From the NCBI GenBank assembly GCA_964036275.1, contig OZ038433.1:8597048-8661047 (forward strand): DNA of 64,000 nucleotides, written 5' to 3'. The stretch is from Litoditis marina (Eukaryota > Nematoda > Chromadorea > Rhabditida > Rhabditidae). The translations under genes were made by a program, and so were the position numbers. Within the stretch, counting starts at the first letter, position 1, and each line of letters opens with the position of its first letter. Positions 24,081 to 34,900 of this stretch are shown here, one piece after another. A model generated the notes under the pieces. That model saw only the letters and a program-made list of their open reading frames with translations. It was not told the DNA's origin and did no database searches.

Positions 24081-25180
24081 TTTTGGTCAATGTCCGTTTT
24101 TTTCGCTTTTTTTGAGTTTTATGATAGTTAAAAAAAATTAATGAACCAAACCCGCCGGCTCATGGACTTTACTGATGCTTTATAGTATTTATTCACCCAA
24201 AACATTAATATTTTGCTACTTTCCCCATTCACGCTCTGTTTCGTAGTTCGTAGTGCTTACATAATTTTTTTTTAGTAATATCGATATTTGTTTAGTAATA
24301 TCGATAAATTAATGTGGTTCTCATATATTTTGCTTGTTCTTTATTTAGTGTAGGTTAAATTCAGCTAACTGTTTCGCTTATTTTAATGCGTGCTTTGAGA
24401 ATATTACCATAAGTTTGCCTTCATACTTCTGTTCTACCTATTGAGTTCTACCTATTAGTATTCGACCAAAATTTAGTGTAGACTTGTTATTGTAATAACG
24501 TGTTAATGGTGAGATGTACCGGTGAAAGCGTTCCCTCTGAATACCTTAGCCTGCTCAAAACCCCCAAAATCTGTTTTGTAGGAAGTCTCTGTATATTGCT
24601 GTATCATAATATTCACTTTTTGCGCGATGTGATTTTCAGTTTTGCTATATCTGAATTAATTCTGCCACGCTACTGCTCTGTTTTTAGGTGATTTATTTTA
24701 TTAACTTGTTTTTTTGTTAGCGTTTAGCGAATGCGAGTATAGAATCAATAATGTTTGATGGGTTCCTGTTTCGATAATGATGAAAAGTTTGAATAAAGAG
24801 TCACACTGTTTTCCAGAAGTTTCCTCTTTGATTCTCGACTGTAATGCCTGTCACGCGCCTCGTGACGAGAACATCAAAAAATACTAACCAACTATTTTGT
24901 AGGGAGTTAAATTTCTTTGAACTTAAAATGTATGTTTTGTGTCACAAGAAGTTTTTGGGTGGTCCTTCACTCTCTCAGTAGTTCAACTGAGTTGATGATT
25001 TCTAGTTTGGCAATTATGGCTAAGAATAATTCTGACACTAGTCATATTCTCCGAAAACACAAAGAAAAGTTGTCCGAACTGTGTTAATGGCACTGGCGCA
25101 CAATGTTGAAATATAGATTTGAAAATTGAATATCTTATAAATGAGTCCTCCATCGTACGTTCTCGGTATAAGTTGTTCCA
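24081..25180. other. plc-4 3' UTR and spacer
   Basis: AT-rich, no gene seen. The first AATAAA after the plc-4 stop is at 24792-24797, giving a UTR of about 700 nt if used. The plc-4 and NME5-like genes converge here. Confidence 0.6.
24792..24797 (+). terminator. Candidate plc-4 polyadenylation signal
   Basis: AATAAA in TTTGAATAAAGAGTC, the first canonical hexamer I see downstream of the stop codon. Confidence 0.45.
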
Positions 25181-27690
25181 TCACTTTCGAAGGTGATCAG
25201 CAAGCCATTTCTGAAATGAAGCGTACACTTTCCTTATTCTGTTTGGCGTGTGAGGACATCATTTCTGCTACTACATGATCTCGACGTGATAGCCTTTGCG
25301 GCTCTGCTTACACGTTTCCTATTTCTCGAACCACTAGCATTCTTCATGTAGAATTATCTGACTACAAATATAAAAACTGAAGGATTTGGGAAGCAACAAC
25401 AGTTTGACTTCCTGCTTTTGATGTTTACTATTCTATTCAGCTCAATTTGTGTGAAGTTCACATTTGACCTTATGAATTTTTATCCACTTCAGATAAATAA
25501 CACTCACAATTGGGTCCTGCGGTCTTTCTACAGCCAGCGCTGCCAGTGCTTCATTTAGTGCAGGGAACACGTGCTGACTGAGATAGTCCTGCGCGTGATG
25601 CAATACGGTAGCTTCGGATTGCTCTGTGAAAACATGGCATGTTTTTGATTATTGTTCTTTCAAACAACGACAAGCAGAACTAGAGTATATTGTCTACTAC
25701 AAGAATGCGAAGTACTTCCATATCGGTAGGAATCAGCTACTGGTCGAGAAAAAGTAGAGTTTTTTTCTTCCACTAATCCACCGGCGGGCTACCGACAGTG
25801 GTCCTATTGATGGAAGAAGCTTTTTCTTTTCCAAAAAGTTGGTTTAATGTTATTAAATGAGAATAGAGATTGAAGAACCACACCCAAAAATGATACTGTA
25901 AGAAACCCCTTGGGAAATACCCATCATGAAAACTAGGTTCTGCTGTATTGACTTCGCATTTTATGAGCGTGAAAACCTTTTCATGGCTCCAAGTTTAACT
26001 GAAACGCTCTCGGAAACATGTTGGGGGTTTCAACTCACGAGAGGGAAAAAAGTAGGAAATGTCTCGGAACGCGGCTATGGAACTACCGGAATGATATACA
26101 CCCGAGTGAGATGTTAACCTGGAAAGTATTATTTGGCTCGGTGTGAAAGTTTTTTTACAAAGCGGTCAAATAGGTTCATTTGCAATGTCTGTTGCTTTTT
26201 TGCAATATTTCTCGATACTAAGTACGGCGAAAGCGTCATAACGCCAAAAAAGCGTATGATTGGAAAAACGAGGTTGAGCCTGACCGTCGGATTATTATTG
26301 AATTCGGAAAATAACTCGAGGCAACCACCTGCATGCGTTGAAAATGTGTAAACACTGCGTTTTGAATAAATGAGTGAATGCGGTACCGACCGATTTTTTA
26401 ATTGCTGCCAATCTCATGAGATCCCTCATGCGCAACATCTCATGAACTACTGATGAGATTCTATTGGTTTCTATGCTACAACCCTAGAAGTTCACACGTA
26501 GCTCATGAGGTTCATGAGACTCTCATGAGACTCTCATGAGGAACTAATATGAACTTCTCACGAGGATGGACGGATTGCTACGTATGCTGAAGTGGAATGC
26601 TGACTTGACTGCTTGATCGTTGTGATATGCCGCGACGGGACCAATTTTGAGGAACATGTTGGCTCTTTGAATGAGAACCACCATGGAGGGACCGTCACTG
26701 GCCCGTTCCGCCCAGTCCCACCCCCCTGAAATATCATCGTAGTCGCTATTTATATAAAACCGAGAACATTCGCTAATCCGACATGTTACTTTTCGTCTTC
26801 TCACACAGCTTTCAATGTTTATGAAAATGAACCTGGATAAAGATATGAGTGAACAAAAACCTGAAACGTGAACAAACTGCACAAACTGTACGTTTTTAGC
26901 CGTCAGTTGGGAGTTTTTACTGCAAGTTGTACACATTGCCTGACTTCGCCATCGAACTACAATGAAAGTATATAAAGAATAAAAACCTTCTCTCGCGCCC
27001 AGAGAACGCCAGGCAACCACGTCTTCCAGGGAGAGACGGACACAACGTTTCTGAAATCATACACTCGTAGTCAATTGAAATGAATGAGCTCTTGACACAG
27101 CTTGAGATACAAGTACCGTATACCATCTATAATAAGCTTGAGATACAAATACCGTATACCATCTATATATTTGCGCCGTAGCAATGTTGTGGAAAAGCTC
27201 AGATAAACCAACTAGAAACTTTTGCGGAAAATTGCTCTATTGAGTTTCACATATTAAGCTCAAGGATAACACATGCTGGCAAAACCCAGGCCAGGTAGTG
27301 GTCAATGCGCGCGAGGTAACATTCAACCGTGAAACTCATGAGATTCCTTCGTGAGTATTGTCTTATTACTCTAGCTTGGACTAGAACTGTTAGATTGCTC
27401 TGCGTTGTTATGCACGTACTAAATCTGATTTTATTTCGTTTTTCTCACTTCATAGCATATGCTGATCCATTCATTCTCAGTTTTCGGCGACCAAGATTTT
27501 GTTGCGATTGTTCTTTTCATGTATAAAATATGTGAACACTAACACCCACATCGACAATGGAAAACCGTTCCTTGAGTAGACTGCGCAGTACTTCCTGATG
27601 TTCGTAGAAATAGTTTGGTAGAATGAGAAGAACGGCTTGTTCCGTCAAAACGGGGTCCTGTACGGAAGGGGCTGTTTTCGAACGGTACAT
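25181..27690 (-). CDS. NME5-like protein: degenerate NDP-kinase domain plus Dpy-30 motif, 164 aa
   Basis: Exons in transcript order: 27550-27690, 26987-27050, 26582-26725, 25508-25623, 25181-25210; phases agree. The N-terminal half follows the NDP-kinase fold in NME5 order: LTEQAVLLILPNYFYEHQEV, then ERFSIVDKRCVRLSLEDVVA, then ASDGPSMVVLIQRANMFLKI and GPVAAYHNDQAVKSAF. The C-terminus is a clear Dpy-30/RIIa-type dimerisation motif (AQDYLSQHVFPALNEALAAL, ending RPQDPIKWLADHLRK). NME5 in other animals acts at the axoneme and is thought not to be a normal kinase. Here the active-site KPD is LPN and no NxxHGS histidine segment is seen, so catalysis is unlikely. The start follows TTATTCAG at 27698-27700, a good trans-splice or intron acceptor. 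A 5' exon may exist near 28290-28345. Human NME5 is about 210 aa, so this copy is short, or an exon in intron 25624-26581 was missed. Confidence 0.75.
26395..26545. repeat. TCATGAG-rich hairpin
   Basis: At least seven copies of the partly palindromic CTCATGAG/TCATGA in 150 bp, flanked by GAAGTTCACACGTAG and its rough inverse AATATGAACTTC. It sits in the NME5-like intron just 3' of exon 3. Confidence 0.6.
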
Positions 27691-27879
27691 TATGTTTCTG
27701 AATAAGTTTGATAAAGCCCAGATCCTCACAAAAGTTGTGATTTGCTTGTTCAGGCGTGTTTGGTCATTTATGATAAGATATTTCTTTTTGAATGCTTTAA
27801 AGATCTGATTGGTGCCACTCTCCCCCTCTCGAAATATGTGTTTTTCCTACAGATGTGTGGTTTGCGACACCAACATTCA

Positions 27880-28160
27880 ATGGCCAATTCTACAACTAAC
27901 CGGGTTTTCCGGTAATCTAACCGTTTTTTGGTAACCTTTTTTCAGGTTACTTGAGCTGGGTACTAAGAGCTGGGTACCTAGGTACTAACTGGGTTACCTT
28001 CACTTTAAGGTTACCTTCATTTTTGGGTTACCTGAGTTTCAGGTTACTAGGGTTAACCTCTTGAAAAAGGTTAGCAGCGGGTTACCTCTGGGAAGCTTCC
28101 GGTAACTGTTTAAAAGAGGTTAGCTAACCTTTTGGTTAGGTTACCCAAAAACCGGGTTGG
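27880..28160. repeat. GGTTACC-rich inverted-repeat element
   Basis: Begins AACTAACCGGGTTTTCCGG and ends CCAAAAACCGGGTTGG, with many GGTTACC/GGTAACC copies between and a GGGTACCTAGGTAC core. A similar block lies at 30750-30960. It looks like a self-complementary mobile element just upstream of vdac-1. Confidence 0.65.
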
Positions 28161-28955
28161 AAAAAGAATTCACCACATTCAATTCTACGTTACTATTGAA
28201 GTCTACTAGTGATTCAAAGAACATATAATAGTGATTGAAGAAAATCAGTGATTTACAAGTAAGAGAAGGAAGACGGTAGAGCATATTACCTAGTGTGTTC
28301 TGATCTGGATAAAATTCTGGTGCCACCTACTTTTAACGCATCGCTGGATTATATTTTAATGAGCGTAATGAACCATAACTCATAAAATCGAACCGCAGTA
28401 CGTGCAAACTCAACTTATTACTGCTTCACTGCCTCATGTTGTTTGGGTACTGTAGTAAATTTAAAATTCGCGCGCTGCCGTTCACTTGGAATGGATGGGG
28501 CACTTTTTCTCTTTCTCTAACAGTTTTGCACTAGGGCGCGATTTGCTAGAGGTTGTTTACATTGTTTACTTTCCATTGAATAGTTTATAGAGACAAATGT
28601 CATATACTATTAATAGTTAAAAGTGCTAAAACAATTATAGTATTTTATCATACGGTTGTCCAAACAATGAACGCAGAATTCAGATTGTTTTGGTTCTATA
28701 AGTTCTGCGCGGCGCAACCGCGCCGCGTCCGAGTCTCCTCTACGTCTCTGACTGGATCGAAAGGAGGCCATGGCAAGATCATTTGAACGACCAATTCTCA
28801 TCTCATTCTTTTATCATCATCTTATCTTTACGTTCTCGAAGTTTCTCTCGTTCCGCTTGTCAGTAAATCTGTGACAATCAACTAGTTTGTGTTTAATATA
28901 GTTTCCATCGCTACTGAAACAAGTAAAACCGGCTTATTTTTAATTTTTCAGAATA
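28160..28955. other. vdac-1 upstream region
   Basis: Probable promoter area of vdac-1. It has a GC-rich hairpin at 28708-28727 (CGCGGCGC, loop AACC, GCGCCGCG). A TTTTTCAG acceptor at 28944-28951 lies 4 bp before the ATG, so the mRNA is either trans-spliced or has a 5' non-coding exon upstream. No other gene was recognised. Confidence 0.5.
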
Positions 28956-31900
28956 ATGGCTCCTCCTACCTTCGCTGATCTGGGCAAATCCGCTAAGGAT
29001 CTCTTCAACAAGGGATACAGTGAGTTTTGGAATCGTTTACATTGAATGCAGTAGTGTGACGTGACACAATAAAAAAAATCAGAAGTGTGCTGAAAATATT
29101 GAACTCGCATATGCGTTTCGTTATTTTAACTTCCATTTAAGGTTTGCAAGGTTTCTAAGTATGGTTTCTCGCGCGGTGCATTCAACTTATTTTTGCAGAC
29201 TTTGGATTCATCAAGGTTGACTCCACCACCAAGGCTGGTGAATCCAAGGAAGTCGAGTTCAAGACTGCCGCCGCCCACAACATCGGATCCGGAAAGCTGG
29301 GAGGAAACCTCGACGTCAAGTACAAGGTTCCCCAATATGGTAGGTATTCCATTTTCGAATAGATGATTAATTGTACTGAGTTGCGTTCTGCGTCTCGTAT
29401 AGATATCACTGTTTTGACTACGCTTCCTGATTGTTGGATGATTATCACAATTACTTTTTCCATAAATAGTTACGTTCAGTGTTATATTTAAGGACTTACC
29501 TTGACCGAGAAGTGGAACACTGAGAATCAGCTCGGAACCGTCATCGAGGTCAACGAGCAGTTCGGCCGTGGACTGAAGCTCACCTTCGATTCCCTCTATG
29601 CTCCTCACGCCGGAAAGCGTTCCGGAAAGCTGAAGGCTGACTGGTCTCTGCCCACTGCCAGAGTGAGTTTCTACATTCTTGAAGTTTGACTAATTGTGGT
29701 GGCGATTAAACAAGGTTGAAGTGTTCCATATTTTTGCAACGCCGCCATTTTTGGAGATTGTAATTCAGAGCAATCATAGAAAGAAATATTACAGCGGTCT
29801 GAGCAGGACACATTGTTTTATCAGAAGTCATTCTAGGAGTACAGTAGCAATTACGGAATCAGCCTTCATGCACTTTGCTGCCCCTTGGTCTTAAATTACG
29901 TTTGGCCGGAATTTAGTTGATTTTAAATTCGAATTCTGTTTTTCAACTGACAAGTCCAAACATGCAATAAAGGACTTTATGTTGTTTTTAACCCTTGGCG
30001 TTCCTCTAATCAATACACATGTGTGTTTTTTTTTTTTTAGTTTAATTGCCTTCTTCACTTAACGGACCCTCGACTTTCTCGCTTGAAACTTGATATGGGA
30101 CGCAATTTTTTGAGGGTACTGATCGAGTTTGATTATTGTTTGTCTCGCACGTTCGATGTGGTTTCTATGGGACCTACTAATTACCGCACCTACCGCACCG
30201 GGGAAATACCGCACCGCGATTTGAAAATACCGCACCGTACCGCAACAGCGCAAATTTGCGTATTTTTTTCAAAAAATCCAAAATCTCTTATTTTTGCAAT
30301 CAAAATAGTTTCTAAAGCAGAAATCCCATCCTTTTCATCACTTTAGATGCAGCAAATCTGAAAATGATGTTTAATGACCGATCACAATGAATTTATTCCC
30401 GTTTTCTGCAGAAATAGTTGAAATAGTTTTCGGACGTCCGAACAGTTTTCATTTTCGGATGTCCGGACAGTTTATTTGTCTAGAGATTCTCTCAGTTCAT
30501 TCTGCTATTCAACCCTGAAATATTTAGTGAATTTCTTTTTAAAATTGACAATCATTGCCAATGAACGAACGAGAACAAATCTCTATTTCTATTGTGGTAA
30601 TCCTCCAAGGGATCAAAATATCTTACCCTGGTAAGAGTAAGTGAAGCGTAATGTTTTCTATACTCAACTGCAAGTTGGTCACTATATTCATCGAAGCCTG
30701 CATCTAAGATAAAAGATATTTTCTGACTGTATTCAGAAAGGCCAATTCCACAAGGAACCCGGTATTTCGTTAACCCTATCAGTTAACCTTAACCGGGTAA
30801 CTTGGTTAGCCCTTCTGTCAACCCCTTTGTAACCCTCTTTTACAATGTCTTTTGGGGGAAATTTGGGGTTAACAAGTGGTTAACAAAAGGGTTAACCAAG
30901 TAACCGGGTTAATGGGTAACTGCATAGGGTTAACGAAATTCCAGATTAAATAAAGAATTCATCAAAAAGTGGGGGACCAACAGTTGTGTAATTTGTACGA
31001 GCTACTCAAGGACGGATGAACTTCTAGGGACACTGCAACAAAAAGGGAAAAATATAGAGAGGGTTGTTATGAAGTGGTGATGCCACAAAAAGGGAAAAAT
31101 ATTTTGCTAACTAGCTCACGGTAGATCACAAGTCACAGCTTTTCTGTTCAGATATGTTACGACATTTAAAAACATTGAGCAAGATTACTGTTGTCGAGAC
31201 AATTATTTAGCTGTGTCTTGTCATCTACCGTGAGCTAGTTAGCAAAATATTTTTCCCTTTTTGTGGCATCACCACTTCATAACAACCCTCTCTATATTTT
31301 TCCCTTTTTGTTGCAGTGTCCCTAGAAGTTCATCCGTCCTTGAGTAGCTCGTACAAATTACACAACTGTTGGTCCCCCACTTTTTGATGAATTTTACACT
31401 TTTTGTAGACATTCCGGAGGCATGTCTAAATTTTTAATTGAAATATAAAGGAACTAACTATATTTGCTTTGTTGGTTTTCTTGTTAGACCGAACAATACA
31501 TTACAAAAATGTCGAGGTTTAAAGACGATAGGACATGAAGAATATATTTGCTTCAAATGAAAAACATATGTTAGCGGTACTATAAATTGTATAGAAAAAT
31601 GTTTGACGCCAACTTTGCACATTGTACTTATGAGATCTTCGGGCCATCACAAAACACTTCATGTTTAATATATGAAGCTTCTTCGTTGATAACGCACTTG
31701 CCAACTATTATCATAGTTTAGAGAAATATTTGACGTCAACTTTGTACTTTTCCAGTATGACGTCATCTGGCCTTTAGAAACCCAGATAACGAAATGTTTA
31801 CATGAATTTCTCTCGTTACTTATCCACTTGCCCACTATTATTATCATTTGAAGAATAAATTTAAATTGACGTCAACTTTGTAGTTTTCCAATTTGACGTC

Positions 31901-34900
31901 ATCTGGCCTTCAGAATCCCAGAATACGACACGGTTAGATGAAGTTTCATCGTTGACAACCCTCTTTCCAACTATTATCATCATTTGGAGAAATATTTGAC
32001 GTCAACTTTGCACTTTTCAAAGATAACGTCATCTGGCCTCCAGAATCCCAGATAACGAAATGATTAGAAAAATTTCTATTGTTACTAATCCACATGCCCA
32101 CTATTATTATCATTTGAAGAATAAATTGACGTCAACTTTGTACTTTTCTAATTTGACGTCATCTGGCCTTCAGAATCCCAGAATACGACATGTTTAGATG
32201 AAGTTTCATCGTTGATTACCCACTTCCCAACTATTATCATCATTTGGATAAATATTTGACTTCAACTTTGCACTTTTCAAAGATGACGTCATCTGGCCTC
32301 CAGAATCCAAGATAACGAAATGATTAGAAAAATTTCTATTGTTACTAATCCACTTGCCCACTATTATTATCATTTGAAGAATAAATTGACGTCAAATTTG
32401 TACTTTTCTAATTTGACGTCATCTGGTCTTCAGAATCCCAGAATACGACATGTTTAGATGAAGTTTCATCGTTGATTACCCACTTCCCAACTATTATCAT
32501 CATTTGGATAAATATTTGACTTCAACTTTGCACTTTTCAAAGATGACGTCATCTGGCCTCCAGAATCCTGAATGACGTCATGAATAGATTCCTTCATATT
32601 TAAACTAAAGTTACGATGGTATTCTGTTTGAATTTTATCGAAATCGGGCAGTGATACCTTAGGTTACAAGACAGTTTGTGAGTCTGATTAACCAACCTGA
32701 CAGAGAAAGCGAGAGAGTGCACTGAATGGAGAGACGCAGAGACATTTATTTCAAAAGGTCCTAACTTGGTGAACAATTATTTTTTTCATAAATGTTTTTG
32801 CAGTCATTCAGTTTTTGTAAGAGTTCTATCACCACTCCAAATTTCAGCCAAATCTGTTAAGTTGCGACAGAGATAGCACCACAGCACGCCATGACGGAAG
32901 GAAGGAAGGACACACGACGGAAGTTGGCGCTCTGGATGAAGCGAAAACGTCATAACTCGGCTCAAACTTAACCGATTTCGTTAAAATTTGATACACAACT
33001 TGCAAATATGCTGTAGAAAAGTCCCAATTCATTAAAAGTTTTGTTTTGCAAATTTGAGCCTTTTTATGAGAAAACTAAAAAAAATGAAGGCGCGCATTAG
33101 CCGGACCAAAGACAAATCACGCACAGCGCTTCGCGCTGCGCGCGATTCGCCCTCCAGATCCAGAAAGGCTCATTGAGAATAACGGTAATTTGGGTTTTCT
33201 TGAAACAACAAAAAACAAGCCCGGTATAATATGTCGAACCAACAGAAGAGTAATGGATCATTACAGAGTTAGCCAGTTCGGATCTCTCAAAACTGTTGTC
33301 GTAGCAGCTAGGACTTGGTTTGGAGCAAATGGTCTGTCGATGCAGAGATCCAGTTCTCATGAACACAGATAGAAGAAAGCATATATTTACGTTTTGAATC
33401 GCCGTTCAGTTACAAAACGCGAGGTCACGTATACGTTCCATCCTGTCTCATAGTGTTCACATTTATTTGTACTGGATGGAAGCGCTACAAAAACGGCTGT
33501 GAAAAAGGTTTTAGAAATACAAAAGCACACTATTGAGACAGGCGAGGCCGGCGTTCAATTGTTTTACGGTATATCTGAGGCTCATGACATAGTTTTAAGT
33601 AGTGGAGCAAACGCATCATGGGTACTCATCAGTACTTTTCTTCTGAAATGATGAGCAGCTTCTTCTATACATTCGATAACTTACGAAAGTGACATGAAAG
33701 TATGAAGTTACCCAACAGTAAACGAAAATGCAATACGGAAAGAGATAAGCAGTACTTTTCTAAGATGTGCGTGTACAAAATACGACACACCAAATGTGCG
33801 CCTCCAATCAAAAATATTTGGGCGCGAAAACACCGTAATTCAAATTTTTAACTACGGTATCTAAGAACATTTAGTTTTTTTGGAATTTTTTTGCTGGTTT
33901 TACTACTTATTGAATGATTTTCATGGATTTGGTGATGATTCCCACAGTTTCATCTTCAATGGAAGTACTTAGAAAAATCAAACATTCTTATACGAACAAG
34001 AAACGAGGAGATCATTGATATGATGAGTTGCTCACAGCTCATTATGGGGTATCTAGATTTACGATACTCGCAATATGTTTTTGGCTTTTGCATTTAAGTT
34101 GCATTTTAGAGAGAATGTCGCGTTTTTAGAAGCTGCAAAAATCAGCGAATAATCGAAAATCTCTGTTGAACACCATATTGGAAAGGAACAAAACCGGTTT
34201 GATATATTGAAAATTTAAGTTTAGCACTTTCCTTTTGCATGTATTTCCTCTTCTGTGCTGGGAAATACAGCGCCAGTCCTCTCCGAAAATTTATCAAGCG
34301 TCCGAATCAAACATATTTCCGTTTACTGAACAAGGGACGGTGAAGTTCAGTTGAAATGTTCAGCCGCTTTTGAAAGGTTCTCGTATAATATTGTTGACTC
34401 GGAAATGTAATTGACTCAAGCAAAGTTGCGGCAATGAGGGCGAAGATTCAAAAAGCTTTTTACTAATAGGAAGACTGAGTACAAACTAGATTCAACAAGC
34501 CATCAGGGGTTTTGTTGGTAGTAATTGTAAACAAAGACAATGTGAAACTTGGGTGGTGCAGAACTGATTGTGCGTGTGGATTCGTGAGTATTTGCCCGCC
34601 AAATTTGACAGAAGAAATATCAATTAAGCTTTGAGATGTTTGAAATTAGACGAGGTACTACTTGTTATAAGCACATGTGGTTGGAAATTAGATGACCTCT
34701 TCAATAACCAGTAGCCTCCTAACTACACAACCTGGAGCTAAACGCTATTGTCTGAACAAAAATATCTATACATTTATAGCGTACGTGTACGAGAATGATA
34801 AAAAGTTACTATACAGCTTTGTAACACGTGTTCTTAGCAATCAGTAAAAACGCTTTGTTTATTAAACCCAACTTTGCGGTATGTTTGGAGTGACTTCGCT

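Noticed and set aside
26544..27020. A single 158-codon minus-strand gene
   Set aside because: It mixes two true exons of the NME5-like gene in different frames with the intron between them. The spliced model explains it better.
29126..29608. A 160-codon minus-strand frame
   Set aside because: Antisense to vdac-1 exons 2 and 3; open because of their GC-ending codons.
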